A DNA stretch of 64,000 nucleotides from Ypsolopha sequella (Eukaryota; Arthropoda; Insecta; Lepidoptera; Ypsolophidae). Each line of letters begins with the position of its first letter. The stretch's first letter is position 1. This document shows positions 9,707 to 21,655 of this stretch, piece by piece. The stretch covers positions 6,296,229-6,360,228 of the forward strand of contig OW203988.1 of NCBI GenBank assembly GCA_934047225.1. Reading direction: 5' to 3'. The translations under genes and the position numbers were made by a program. A model generated the notes under the pieces. It worked only from the letters and a program-made list of their open reading frames with translations. It was not told where the DNA came from and ran no database searches.

Positions 9707-12048
9707 TAAAATCATGTTGCAGAAAATATTTGAAAGGGCTTAGCCTTCAGCGAGTTACCGCAATTCAAATTATCGTATAACTGTTCAATAACTTATTAAA
9801 TTAACTTGGGTATTTGAGGAAAAGGAACCACATTGTAATTCCTTTAAACATGTAAGCAAAGTTTTCTTGCGGTGGGATGCTACAGATATGACACTTTTTA
9901 TGTTTTGTCATAGGAATGCGACATACGGTACATTAAGTAAGTCCACGGACATAACATGTCTGTGGGTAATATCTATGTACTTAATTTGTAAATGTGTCAG
10001 GATGTGTCTTAAAAAATTTAGGAGCCAATGATACTAAGGTATTAAGAGTTATTCAGAAACGGGATTAACTCTCTTAATTAGACTTATGTTTCATGATATG
10101 CCGACATACTTCAGCTGAAAATAATATCTATCAACGCATTTAGACGCAACTATAAGATATTACTTATCCTACATTATTCAGCAAGTGTGTAGTTGCAGCA
10201 TAATTTGTTTTCAAATTCCTCTTACATTGTAATAAATATACCTTGGCTATTGATATTAGGATAAAGTTATGTGAATTGGTGATTATTTTCTGCTCACATG
10301 TCATCTCATTTTCCGACATCGTTGATAAATCGATTTAGAGCAGAATCGAAAGGGTATTGGGGAGCATTTATTTGGTCACTGGCGGTATACAATATGCTTA
10401 TTCGCGCCCATCTGACTTTTCACACATTACGCACATTCCAACATGCTTTGAGAAATTACAGCATCATATAACATCACTAATCTTACAAGATTTTTATGAT
10501 GTTACAGCTTTAAACAAACAGGTACAAGTGGTATGCCTTTTAATGGCCATCATCCAAATAAAGGTTGTTGTCAACCGCGGACCACTGGGTCAGTCAGTTT
10601 TTGTGGACACTCTCTGCACAGCGAGGTTGCTTGTTCATTCATGAGATTGTTCGACTTTCGCTTATATTTATTTACATTTTGGACGGCATTTAGATTGCAT
10701 CTTCAGAGAGAATTGAACCTGTTTTAAAAGTTTTACTTATCCATAAGTCACCAAAGAAAGCTTCTACTTGTTAACTTTCCTACATAAATCTTTCTTTCCT
10801 TGGGAAGATCCGGAAATCTCAGATTAACTTTTCTACATGTTAGAGCGCATTTTCCACGAGCATATTCTTCTAGAAATTTATTTTAGCAATGTTGTAACTT
10901 TTACTGTCTAACGGTTCGTAAATTCCTGAAAAAACGCACTTCAACAGCCACGGAAGAAGTATTTGAAAGTTTTTTTTTTTTTGTTACGAGCCTGTCCTTC
11001 GGCGCATAGCGTGAAGAACACTACATCTTTATGAAACATCGAAATTACGATTACATACTTTCTTTGCTATTCTTGTTTTGTGACACGCAAATTTAGCTAG
11101 TTACTAAATAACCGTTCGGAACACGTATAATTTCCCTAATAGAATAACTGTTATAATTAACAATGTTAAATGGACGGTCAGGCAGACGGACTGCGTTATC
11201 GGACTCGATCACGGAATAAGACTGTTCCTTACTGATCACCAGTTTTGATAACGTTTCTGTTCGTATCTTCAGTTTCCTTCCGGTTTATATAGAGGTAGAT
11301 GGTCGTAATCGTACAGCAATTTGTTTTGTAATTTATTTGGTTATTTATCGATTCGGTTTTTTGACGGATTTAAAAAAGGGATTACGATATTTTACAGCTT
11401 TGTATAAATAAAACAGTTAATTAAAATTAAACAGAAAATGTATACTGCGAAAAAGTAAATAAAGTCAATAAAATTAGACTAAACAGTGATTCCGTCAAAT
11501 ATAAAAGTATCTCCATCGTTAAGTATCGTTTTGTGTCTGACAGAATAACTAACAAAAACTATGTTGGGCTCAATAACATGGCAATCTAGACTCCGGAATT
11601 AGAACGACAATTATTTGATGACGTCATGAATTGAAAAATAAAACCAATTTGCACAATACGTTTTCCCTATTCGTGTTAAAGATATCTTAGTTACGAATAG
11701 ACACGATATCAAGGCACTGTCACGAATATAGAAGGAAGTAAAAATGACGAAAGAGATCAGAATATCTGTCTAATAATAAAATAAATCGCTAAGTCAAGAA
11801 TGGCCCGTTGCGCGTGCGATCTGTAGATCTAAAGATCATTAATAAATCATCATGTTGATTAATTAATGAATGCGTATAGCAATCATCACAGTTCTGATTA
11901 TCACTGTAACACTTAGCTTGTGTGTTTCCATGATTGTGGATCTGGAGCTGAACATGAATTAGTTATTAGATTATGTTCTGCGTGATTCGTTCCTCGGAGA
12001 TCATTGTGGATCAGCATCATTAGCTTTCGTTGGACGTGTATTGTATTA
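9707..12048. other. No gene recognised
   Basis: AT-rich sequence without a recognised repeat end or protein motif. Two overlapping frames at 10357-10727 lie in different phases and have no domain I can name. If the minus-strand micro-exon at 13.9 kb joins the exon at 9.4 kb, this span is intron. Confidence 0.4.
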
Positions 12049-12419
12049 TTTTCAATGCAAGTGCTCGTAAAGGCCCAATTTTATGCATCAAAACCGAACA
12101 GAAAGTCGATTATTTTTGCCCTAGGGCTTTATTATTATAATTTTTTTTAATTTATTTACGAGAAGTTGGCTAACCTGCAACCTTTCCTGTGTAGCATAAA
12201 TGTTATACTTTTTTTTTCCACTGTTTAGGGCTCTGGATACAGTCCCTTTGAGCCAATTATAATTTAAAGTTCACAAGATTATATTTGTTTTATTTCCTCA
12301 CACTATGCATTGAAAAACGTAATATGATACACGGGCGTAAGAGCAATAAATTACTCGGTTAAGTTTTTTAATCGTCCTCGTAATTTATTCCTTTTCGCCC
12401 TTGTAGCATAAACTACTAT
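12049..12419 (-). repeat. Family A interspersed repeat, copy 1
   Basis: Reverse-strand copy beginning TTTTCAATGCAAGTGCTCGT and ending at the block CCCTTGTAGCATAAACTACT. The central hairpin seen in other copies (CACGAGCGTAGCGAGTG) is deleted here. See copies at 14.3, 17.1, 23.7, 48.7 and 55.4 kb. Confidence 0.85.
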
Positions 12420-13650
12420 TAGGACTATATTTTTATTTCCGTGTCTATCCAGCACGGCAGATCCCTTCAAAGTGTTCCCTGTAGCTAGTAGTAGTAGTCT
12501 AGTGTCTAGTAGTCCACCCCAACTGTGAACTCGCGATTCGATCTTGACTTATTTGGCTATGTTCAAACTAAAAAATCCTTTTCTTTTATTTACTCGCCTA
12601 TTAAATTCTATGACGTTCCGATCAATGATACTCAAGTTATCGTCGGACAAACATTAATACATAGGTACATAAATATATATATAATCAGCGTTTTTATTAA
12701 ACGCCGGGTTGTTCAAATAGACTCGGAGAACTTCCGCTTCGCTCACTCGTTCAAAAATGAAAAAAAAAAAAATTTTTTTTTTTTTTACTATCTTCATGGA
12801 TGCTTGGTACCACAGTGATAAAATTCAAATTCCCATACACATTTTGCGTTTTGTCTTATTTTAAATATAAGGTAATGAAAAACAATATTCGCTTAGATTA
12901 AATTATGTTAAGGTGTGTTAATTCGAAAACCATTTCGAGATTTTGGCATTTGGTATTTTAGAACTTGTGATCTAAAAACCCATAGAGGAGTTTTCCTCTA
13001 TGAAAAAACCTCATGATGATGAATATTTTTACAAAATAACTGCAACTTCCATTTGACTTCATGTGACGTCATTTGACAAAGGCTGTTTAGAAATGGGTCC
13101 TTTGCTATCAAGATAAATTTATAATAATTTGCTTCCGACTGATTTGAGGATTTGACAGATGAGGAGATAGACAGAGCATTTTTTTAATATAATGAAAACT
13201 AAGGTCTAAAATGGCGCATATCCTGTGAAAAAAATAATCTTTTAGTAATTAAACTATGGAAACTGCATTTTTTTCTTTTTTGTTATACAAGAAGTTGATT
13301 ATTGTGATTGTCGGCATCTGGTGGTACTTTTCGGATAAGGTTTTTATTGCACGTTCTCCATCCAGCTGTGATCCAGCGATGAAAAGATAATTTTTTCAAG
13401 TTTTATTTTTTAAGTTAATGCTCTGGATGATGATGTTATAGCGGAACCGGTTGGGCAAAGTAAATTAGAAAGTAGAAAAGAACGAAGTGGTTTTTTTTAA
13501 TAACAATATTATACTTATAATGTCCTTTACCCTATTATATTAAGAACAATAGAGTTAAAATTTTGGTAAAAGGTGTTTTTATTCGTGTTTAGTGCTTTTT
13601 TTAACGATCAAAGTTGATGTGCAGATAGTTTTTTTAAATGTAAAAGTTTT
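12420..13650. other. No gene recognised
   Basis: Holds a short TAGTAG-rich run at about 12484-12515 and an A-run followed by a T-run at about 12760-12786. A 97-residue frame crosses the homopolymers and is not credible as a gene. Nothing else stands out. Confidence 0.4.
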
Positions 13651-13652
13651 TA

Positions 13653-13816
13653 TTAAAGCCGATTCTGAAGGTTTTAATTTTAGTTGAAATCAAAACTTGA
13701 AATTTTCCAAAGTAATTTAGCTTCTAATACTAACAATTAAGGACTATTTTGCAATGAAGAAAATTTATTTTTGACAGCACTAAAACTAAAATTAAAGCCT
13801 TCAGAATTCGCTTTAT
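13653..13816. mobile_element. Small MITE (TTAAAGCCGATTCTGAAGG ends), copy 1
   Basis: The end TTAAAGCCGATTCTGAAGG is inverted at the right as CCTTCAGAATTCGCTTTA, and TTTTAATTTTAGT is paired with ACTAAAATTAAAG inside. A degraded relative with CTCTGAAGGCTTT and GGCACTAAAACTAAAATTA lies at about 62948-63090. Confidence 0.65.
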
Positions 13817-13920
13817 TATCTACGTTTCAAAGGCTAACAGTGCAAATATTTATCTCTTCTCTTTCTAAAACTCCCGATGATGATTCGAATAACTACGTAA
13901 AATTGTGACTCGATACTTAC

Positions 13921-13956
13921 ATAAAACTGATTCCTTTTCACGCGAGCCTGTCCAAT
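13921..13956 (-). CDS. Candidate 36-nt micro-exon
   Basis: On the minus strand a long pyrimidine tract ending TTTTTTCACAG precedes 36 nt that read IGQARVKRNQFY. They are followed directly by a perfect donor, GTAAGTATC (plus 13912-13920). Both splice sites match consensus closely and the frame can be 0 on both sides, which fits the phase-0 start of the exon at 9422-9694. Micro-exons can arise by chance in a window this size, so this rests on splice signals only. Confidence 0.3.
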
Positions 13957-14307
13957 CTGTGAAAAAAAAAAAAGTCAAACCCAATCGGTATAATTCCGCG
14001 AAAGCTATGAATAAATACATTCGCAACGGTCTTGATCTTATACCATCACTTGCGCATGGCATGTGTCTCTAAACGTAGTCAATTCTACGCACAGCGGCTG
14101 TTACTAGACTTTCTTTCTTTCATTATGTTGCAATGAAAGCGTCATGGGACTGATAGGTTAGATAGGTGAAATTCCGAACGTGACTCTGTCATGCTTTATC
14201 TGAATAAAAAAAAACACGAGGTACTTATTCTTGTGAAATTATCGTGGTCTTGTTAGAGCTGTTTATGCGTGAAATTACATGTCACTGGAAGGTTGTCAAA
14301 GTAGAAA

Positions 14308-14700
14308 ATAGTAGTTTATGCTACTAGGGCGAAAAGGAATAAATCACGAGGACGATTTAAAACACGAGCGTAGCGAGTGTTTTAAACGTAACCGAGTAAT
14401 ATATTGCTTTTACGCCCGTGTATCATACTACGTTTTTCAATGCATAGTGTGAGGAAATGAAAATAATATAATCTTGTGAACTTTAAATTATAATTGGCTC
14501 AAAAGGACTGTATCTAGAGCCGTTAAACAGTGGAAAAAAAAGTATAACATCTATGGTACACAGGAAAGGCTGCAGGTTAGCCAACCATTGTAAATAAATT
14601 AAAAAAATTATAATAATAAAGCCCTAGGGCAAAATAATCGACTTTTTGTTCGGTTTTGATGCATAAAAAGTGGGCCTTTACGAGCACATGCATTGAAAAA
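14308..14700 (+). repeat. Family A interspersed repeat, copy 2
   Basis: A full-length copy. It opens with the hairpin TAGTAGTTTATGCTACTA, then GGGCGAAAAGGAATAAAT, then the foldback AACACGAGCGTAGCGAGTGTT, then ACGCCCGTGTATCATACTAC. It closes at TTTACGAGCACATGCATTGA. No coding capacity is seen. Confidence 0.85.
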
Positions 14701-14889
14701 TATGTTAAGCCTAGGTAGATTGTAAAAACGCTATTAGTTAGGTGGTTTATAAAGAACCTAATAATAATTTAGATATTTTATAAACTACCGGATGTTCTAT
14801 TCTAACTGTGACACATACAAAAGAAAATATTGAAGAGTATCGAAAATCACACATAGCGTATGAGATACGTAAAGCCTTTCGAGTTAAGG

Positions 14890-15331
14890 TTAAAGCGATT
14901 AGTGTCGTCAAATTAGCAGCTCTATGTTTGTCGGTACGAATATCGACGGAAACGACATTGAAATAATGTTCATATCAGCGCGCAATGCATAGTGGCTTTT
15001 ACGACGCTCGCTGCGTCCTTGATAGGGCGAAATAGGAGAAAATAATACTGTTCACATGGACGTGATTGTTCGATTGAATAATCCTATGTTATGTTTATAG
15101 CTATCAAGTTTATTTATTTATCAAAGCACAAATGAATTAAATCGGCCAAGCCGCTTACGAGCAGTAGGGAATTTTGGTGAATAGAAGTTTTGGTGGTATG
15201 AAAAAGAAAATTGTTGCATATGTTGCCTTAAAGTTGATAATTCATAATAAATTTTTAAATATTTTTGGGTTGGCTATAAACGAGGAGTAGGCTTTAGAAT
15301 GTTCCCATTTGGCGATACTAAGCCCCCCTAA
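14890..15331 (+). repeat. Family B interspersed repeat, copy 2
   Basis: Starts TTAAAGCGATTAGTGTCGTC and contains ACGACGCTCGCTGCGTCCTTG, trimmed here to the shared core, then GAGCAGTAGGGAATT and GAGGAGTAGGCTTTAGAA. It ends near GGCGATACTAAGCC, where other copies read GGCGATATTAAGG. Confidence 0.75.
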
Positions 15332-15704
15332 TGACACAAGTGACTAAACTGCAAAATGTATGTTATACTTGTGATCTATCTTTGGTATGTAGGTATAACC
15401 AGCTAGTAGCCCTGCATTATAGACGAAGTATCTCATAAAGATTAGGCAACTCTGTAGAGTCAGCAAAGTCACGTCTTATCCATTGAAACGGTCATTCGTG
15501 CTGCTAATGCTACTAACTATGAAGAATTTCACGGATTAGCAATGAGGGCAGAGAACACTACAGAACCACCTCCTTTTGCCTGATTGGTTTGCATTCACTT
15601 GATTAGTAAAAACAAACCATAGTTGCAAATGTTTAAATCAAGCTTCTTCACGTGTATCATACTGTACGATGCAGGCAACACCATTCATACAAATTAGTCG
15701 TTGC

Positions 15705-16109
15705 TAAGCTTGCGCAAATTGTGTCACTAAAAAAAAAAGAGTGAAACGTTTCACTTAGGCCCAGTGACAGAACTCACTCTTATGTGTCAGTAACTCAGTA
15801 CGACGTACTGATGGGGGCCCGCATGCGTCTTACTTAGCGCGTGAAACATTTTATTTCAGTCATCTCTTTCTTTCTTCTACCGCCGCCGGTCGCTCTGTAC
15901 CTAATCCCTATTCGCTTGCACATGCACGATTGCACGGAGAGGAAGAAAACAGTACACTTGTCTCGCGTGGTCATTACGTCAAGCTAAATTGAACCGTGTT
16001 TCAACTGAGAAAAGGACACACGTGAAAATCAAGTGAGTTAACTCACTGATAAGTTCAGTCATTTGAGATGACTCATTTGAGTCGATCACTCATGAGTTAC
16101 ACAAGTCTA
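15705..16109. mobile_element. hAT-like non-autonomous element
   Basis: Flanked by an exact 8-bp duplication GTCGTTGC (15697-15704 and 16110-16117), the hallmark of hAT insertions. The ends TAAGCTTGCG and, inverted, TAGACTTGTG are short imperfect inverted repeats. The subterminal regions are rich in short palindromes: GTGAAACGTTTCAC near 15742, GTGAGTTAACTCAC near 16031, and several ACTCAT/ATGAGT motifs near 16060-16100. These are plausible transposase-binding sites. There is no transposase frame. Confidence 0.7.
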
Positions 16110-16168
16110 GTCGTTGCTTAACCACCACTCTGTTAAGATCTAATTAAATTATAATACCTATATTTAAA

Positions 16169-16353
16169 TACGAGCTTTTGATTACTATTATTATTAAATC
16201 AATTAAAAAAATATTACTCGATATATTTCGGCCCTCGGTATGGGGCGGTCATCAGTCGAATGTCGATTGATGACGGCCCCATACCGAGGGCCGAAATATA
16301 TGGAGTAATATTTTTTTAATTGATATAATAATAATAGTAATCAAAAGCTCGTA
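16169..16353. mobile_element. Perfect-stem foldback, ~78-bp arms
   Basis: The left arm runs from TACGAGCTTTTGATTACTAT to TTTCGGCCCTCGGTATGGGG. The right arm is its near-exact inverse, ending CAAAAGCTCGTA at 16353. The loop is about 28 bp. Either a small foldback transposon or a source of a long hairpin RNA; a miRNA-like role cannot be judged from sequence alone. Confidence 0.75.
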
Positions 16354-17142
16354 AAAGTTAAATATAATATATTTATATATTTAAATACAGTCCACATACG
16401 TCCCATGTGAGTTTAATTTAAAACGACCAGCCTCTCACACGTACTACGTTTTTCAATACTAAATAAAAGAAGTAAATAAAATCCTGTAATTAAAGGAAAA
16501 AGTAATTATTATTAAAGTTAAAATGTCTACATTAATATAATTTTTATACTTGATGGTGCTCTTCAACATTTAATGTACCTATAGACCACAATGAAGATGG
16601 TTTTATATTACTTCGCCAGTTTACTAAAGTATGCCAAGAGGAAGTTTTCCGAAAATTATGCGACATTTTTATAAATTATTTTTTTCAATGAAGAAAATTT
16701 GGGTTCAGTCTAATGATTTATCAATTTAATTCCATATTTTAAAAGGAAATAAACAATTAAAAAATGCTCTAAATCTCAGATTTTAGGCGGGCTAAATTTC
16801 TTTTTCTTTCTATGCTATCAACCTATATTTTCTGTGCACGTAAACGTTTATTTCCTATAGATCCAGTGGCTAGATTAAATGGCTGGTTTGCCGGATAAAA
16901 ACAGTACGTTCCAAAACATGACATAAAACTGTGACTAGCGCTACATGCGTGCGGATGCGTTCCAAAATTTGTTTGTGTGCGAAACAAAGAACCAATGAAT
17001 GTGAGCAATGAATGTGATAATAACTGTTGCCGCTCACACGAACTTTTAAGTGACCCGAAATATTATTTTCCAATTTGTAAATACATCAAAACTACAATTT
17101 CTTACCTTTAAAATTCAATGTGAATTTAAAATGTTGTTAACT

Positions 17143-17368
17143 GAAAATTATAACTTGCTCAAAAGGACTGACAACCCAAAGCCGCTCAAAAGAGAAAAAA
17201 AAATGAAAAATATATTATATGGTACCTACACAAGGAAAGGTTGCAGGTTGGCCGACTTTACGTAAATAAATAAAATGAAAATAAAACACAAGTGCGGTAA
17301 AATTGATTTTACGTACAGTTTTGATGCATATAAAATAAGTCTTTACGAGCACTTACATTGAAAATTTA
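17143..17368 (+). repeat. Family A interspersed repeat, copy 3 (truncated, diverged)
   Basis: Shares TTGCTCAAAAGGACTGA, AGGAAAGGTTGCAGGTTGGC, TTTTGATGCATA and CTTTACGAGCACTTACATTG with the right half of family A. The left half is missing. More diverged than the other copies. Confidence 0.7.
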
Positions 17369-17399
17369 TTAGAACGACAAAGTTCAAGCGAGTTATTAT

Positions 17400-18042
17400 T
17401 TACTTCCTACTCAACACACCTATAAATAAAACCTTCAAACGTTCATACATACATATTCAGAGTACCTACCTATATATATTTATTACGTAGATGATTTCTT
17501 ACAAAAACCTCGATAAATACGGAATCACACACGCAACTATAAATCAGATTGTCAGAATCGCATGAATTCTGCTTGAAACTAAAAAAGCATTTTACATAAG
17601 TAAGCAAAACACTCGTAAATAACATACTTACGTACTTTTATAAATAGATACAATAATATTGTTCACAAAGCTATTTACAATTGGTAAGTACATATTGAAA
17701 GCTAAGCTTAGCATTCATACACACACACCCTCAAACAGGCAATTGCAATCTCACATATTTATTTGATCTTTACAATTTCTTAGTTTTTAGTACCTATCTA
17801 AAATCTAACTCCTTTTTTAAATTTAATTATTTTTTCACATTTTGTTTAGATCTGTTCGAGTATTTCGGCACCCTATTTACGAGCAAAAGTAGGTAGAGCG
17901 AGCCCTTGCGGGTTTCGAGTGCCTAGGTATTTCCGACGGGTTATAGTACTAATAATATTATAGTATCGTCGGCATCCGATTTTATACACTAAAATTTGCA
18001 TTTATTACATGAGATTACAAGTAGATATATGACAGGCCAATT
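17400..18042. other. No gene recognised
   Basis: AT-rich sequence with TACCTACC-type runs common in Lepidoptera. A GC-richer scrap with GAGCGAGCCCTTGCGGGTTTCGA lies near 17896 but shows no frame. Nothing further is supported. Confidence 0.35.
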
Positions 18043-18409
18043 GTATAATTCGTCAGTTTACAACCGGCGCCGGCGTCGTCAGTTTCTGAACGCTTACTAT
18101 TTTGTTATTTGCCGAAAGTCATTTTTCAAAAAGCCAAAATAGAAATCTTTCACCAAAAAGCCAAAAATAGGTGGGACGACGAGCGGAGCGAGGAGTATCG
18201 TGTTAGGTTTACATGTAAATACATATTGGGGGCCGAGCGAAGCGAAGCGGAGTGAGGTGACCCTCAATAGTTATTATGGAATTACGATATGCCTAGGCAA
18301 ATTATAAAATGCCGAATTCTACGATACCTCTATGACGACGACGACGCAAATTGTAAAATAGCGAGCGTTTATAAACTGACGACGCCGTTTGTAAACTTCC
18401 GAATTCTAC
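18043..18409. mobile_element. Inverted-repeat element with GCGTCGTCAGTTT arms
   Basis: The left arm, about 18043-18107, and the right arm, about 18355-18409, share GGCGTCGTCAGTTT, AACGCT and TTTACAA in inverted order with AATTCG at the outer edge. The interior has GACGAGCGGAGCGAGGAG and GAGCGAAGCGAAGCGG, motifs that recur inverted at about 63658-63715. No transposase is present. Confidence 0.6.
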
Positions 18410-18603
18410 TATTACCTGTTATCTTTGACGTCAATAATGATTACCTTCGGAGAAGTAAATGTTGATCTAGTAAGTGCGTACCATAAAAATTCCAAACCAG
18501 ACACACCTACGAGAAAAGGCTACCAACTACCAAGGCTAGCAGCTAAATATTTAACTTACGAGTATATCTCCTAGGCACAGTGCACAAAAAGCGGTTGGAG
18601 AGA

Positions 18604-19127
18604 AGTGCCGGATTAAGGCTACTTGATGGCACTAAGCAATCCACGCCTGTGGGCCCCCTATCTACTAGCAAACCAGTATTAGGTCTTTAAAAAAATGTAT
18701 GTGTTTATAACAAAGAGGTCGATCTTTACGTACTTCTTTTAGAATTTGTACGAAAGAGACAAGTGGTGCAGCTGTTGTGATAAAAATAAACGTATACAAT
18801 TTTTTTAATTTATTGAAATACGACCTGCTTCTTTTACGGTCAGCAATTTGCGAAAAATAGTTTCTTAGCATATCTGCCTCGATAGATTAATATTGATGAA
18901 GCGTCGACCGTTTTCAATACCTTGCTGACTTTTCAGAAATTTTGCAAATCTTGGGTCAACGTAACGACATCTCATTACTCTAGTCAACTAGTTAATTACG
19001 CGCGGATATTTAATAAGTATTGCCATTGATGTGCTAGAAAATATTTTTTCTTGGCTATTTATGGTGCCCCCCGAGACGTGATGCCCTAAGCAATTGCTTA
19101 ATTTGCTTATAGGCTAATCCAGCACTG
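18604..19127. mobile_element. hAT-like element with AGTGCCGGATTA ends
   Basis: The left end AGTGCCGGATTAAGGCTA and, inverted, the right end AGTGCTGGATTAGCCTATAA match, with CTAAGCAAT and a C-rich GGGGGGC/GGCCCCC block inside each. I could not find a convincing 8-bp duplication. A hAT assignment rests on the ends only. The 68-residue frame inside is incidental. Confidence 0.55.
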
Positions 19128-19164
19128 GTGAAGGAGTATCTGTGTCCCTTAGTATGTATACCTA

Positions 19165-19260
19165 GTGTATTTTTTTTGTGTTTTGGCGACGGCTGCTGTT
19201 TTAAGCGCCACTTTTAAGTTAATAAAGGAGACACACGTGCTAATACATGAAAAATTAACA
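19165..19260 (-). mobile_element. 3' end scrap of a non-LTR retrotransposon
   Basis: Read on the minus strand, AAAAGTGGCGCTTAAAACAG then CAGCCGTCGCCAAAACAC then an A-run matches the 3' end of the retrotransposon tail at 28922-28987. It is therefore a short 3' fragment of the same family in the opposite orientation. Confidence 0.55.
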
Positions 19261-19321
19261 TTTTTGTGACTTCAATAAATTAAAACAGCAATTTTAGTCA
19301 GAAAAAGAATCCGCCTGCGTA

Positions 19322-19376
19322 CACAGACAACCAGACATCCACACCGTCCACAGACAACCAGACATCCACACCGTCC
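19322..19376 (+). repeat. 27-bp unit repeated twice
   Basis: ACAGACAACCAGACATCCAC followed by ACCGTCC occurs twice head to tail. It is a local GC-richer patch in AT-rich DNA with no reading frame of note. Confidence 0.8.
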
Positions 19377-19439
19377 CACTCCCTACATGGCATGAAAATT
19401 GGCCAGCACAAGCAAAACGCAAAAGGATCCCAGGAAGGT

Positions 19440-20580
19440 GTGTAAAAGAAAAAAAAAAACATGGTAGGTTAGGTTTTCAAAATTAGTGCGGAAACATAAA
19501 AATATTTTTTATTTCCACAGGTATGTCTCTTTTTGTTCAGTATATAGGTCCTTACATATGAAATTGGCGTTTTGTATGGAGAATTCAAGGAAAATCAATT
19601 TTCAGTAGTAACATTTTAGGAATGACAAATCCAAATTTTATATTTACTTTTATGTATGAATAAGACGCTAAAATCAACATTAATTAAATTTTTGGAAAGT
19701 GTCAGCTGTAAATAATTATTACGAATATTATCATAGAAGTGGATGGCATTTAGGACGAACTGTTTTTGAAGATTTAATTTTAGTTATCAAACTGAAAATA
19801 AAAACAAAATTTAATACGTAAATTTTAAACCCTGAAATCAACTTTCAAACAAAAAACAAATAATGGAAATAGCTATTGAATTACAGGAATTATGAACTCA
19901 TGAATCTGTAAGAAAATTTCGCCAATTTCATAGGTAAGCATCAAAATTAGGCGGTGTCCATATACCCCAGTATTCACGACACCTGCCGGGAAATTAAAAT
20001 GTAAATCCGTCGTGTAAATGTTTAAATATTTACATCGAAGGTACACACGCGTATGAAACATCTGGTCGTATCTAGGTCAAGATTTATTCTGAAATATTAA
20101 GTGGCAAGCGGTTTGGACAAGTGCGAAATCTTGCTAACAAACGAAGGAGGTACTCTTGTTTTATGTTAAGCTCTTATAATTATAGTCATAACTTCTATTT
20201 TTTATTGCCAAAAATGTAAAATTAACATTGTCATGACTGTAGCATGAAATGCTTTTTTATCAGATATTGCATTACAATATTGTATTATTTATTACGATGC
20301 ATCGTAAATTTCACATGAACAAAGAATTTTAATGGAATGGAATTTTATGATGTTTACTGAGCTGGCTAGGAAAATTTCTCTTTTTTATGTGCTGTGTTTT
20401 TTTATATTTGTTACATTAAAAAAGCTCGTCATCATAATCATTGCGTGCTATCTTAAAATAAATATTTTTAAATTTTTTTTCATCTTCAAAATCAAGTTTG
20501 GAAGTCAGCAATAGGCTAAATTGCTTGCGATTTGTTGTTGTATCATTCAAGTCTCTGAAGCTTTTTAGCTACTAAAAAAG
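19440..20580. other. No gene recognised
   Basis: AT-rich throughout. The 60-residue frames near 19.9 and 20.3 kb are low-complexity. No repeat ends were recognised. Confidence 0.4.
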
Positions 20581-20584
20581 CTGC

Positions 20585-20960
20585 AACGGTTCGTATCCTC
20601 TATACAAAACGCGCAACTGAAGATGGTCCTTCTTATTTTTAATTAAAGATATTAAATAAATGTGACTTACGGCATTTCGCGAACATAGTTTAATTTCAAT
20701 TAGACTTTTCGGGCCAAAATTTTGTTAATTCATGAATTACGTTGTAAATGTATGGGCACACAAATTTTAAACACGTTTTTATGTGTGTGTGCCCATACAT
20801 TTACAACGTAATACAAAACAACATATTTTTTTTCTTAAAAGTCTAACTGACACTAAATTACGCTCGCGAAATGCCATAAATCATATTTGTTTAATATCTT
20901 TAATTCAAAAATAAGAAGGACCATCTTAAGTTTTGCGTTTCGTAGAGGATACGACTCGTT
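20585..20960. mobile_element. Long foldback element, ~170-bp arms
   Basis: The outer ends AACGGTTCGTATCCTC and GAGGATACGACTCGTT are inverted matches. Inside, AAGATGGTCCTTCTTATTTTT, shortened here to its core, ACGGCATTTCGCGAACAT and TACGTTGTAAATGTATGGGC all recur inverted. The loop at about 20764-20783 is short. The element ends within six bases of a family C repeat. Confidence 0.8.
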
Positions 20961-20965
20961 TCCCC

Positions 20966-21382
20966 TTAAGGTGCTACGGAAAAAAAATCAACACTTTTAG
21001 ATATCTACTTCACTAAATAATGGATTATTTTGATAAAATAGTATATTATTTTAGAAATCTTTTTCTAGGGACCTGTTAGAACAGAAACGTGATTGGAGCA
21101 ATTCGGCTCGATAGAAATATTTATTGAATGAGGTCTTTTTCGACACCAATTCTCCTGGTTTGACAATTTGGAATGACATATGGACTGCAATTATATTTTA
21201 TTAGATGGGTTTTAACAGTATCTAGAACCTGGTTAAACGAAATTTTGATAGCAAATTTAGTACAATTTATATTAATAAAAACCGATTTTTTGCTACTTTT
21301 TCTAGAATCCGTCCCTCTCGCACTGAGAGTTTTTTCGCATGTGGAGTAACAGGGACGCTAAAACTTTTACATATCGCCTTAA
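20966..21382 (+). repeat. Family C interspersed repeat, copy 1
   Basis: Begins TTAAGGTGCTACGGAAAAAA and ends AACTTTTACATATCGCCTTAA. It contains GGCTCGATAGAAATATTTAT, ACACCAATTCTCCTGGTTTG and TCCGTCCCTCTCGCACTGAG. The ends TTAAGGNG…CGCCTTAA are short inverted repeats like those of family B. Non-coding. Confidence 0.8.
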
Positions 21383-21655
21383 TGAAAATCCTCTAAATTA
21401 CAAAATGTTTTAATTTCTACATTTTATTTATGTTTCTGCGTTTTTCCAATTACTCCATACATATCAGTTTTGCATTTGTGTCTGGTTCATTAGTCGTTCT
21501 AATGATGTGTGCTTCTTATATTGTAACTATCTTTAAACAATAAAATTGTATGTTATTATTAAATCTTCACTTCGTTAAGCTTGCAGTTTTTTTCATAAAA
21601 CTTGTCTATTGTATGTAACACCTCACTAACCCGGGTTTAAATATACAGTTTATAC

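Noticed and set aside
10357..10727. Overlapping ORFs of 95 and 64 residues, considered as a FLYWCH-type zinc finger
   Set aside because: The cysteine spacing does not fit and the two frames are in different phases.
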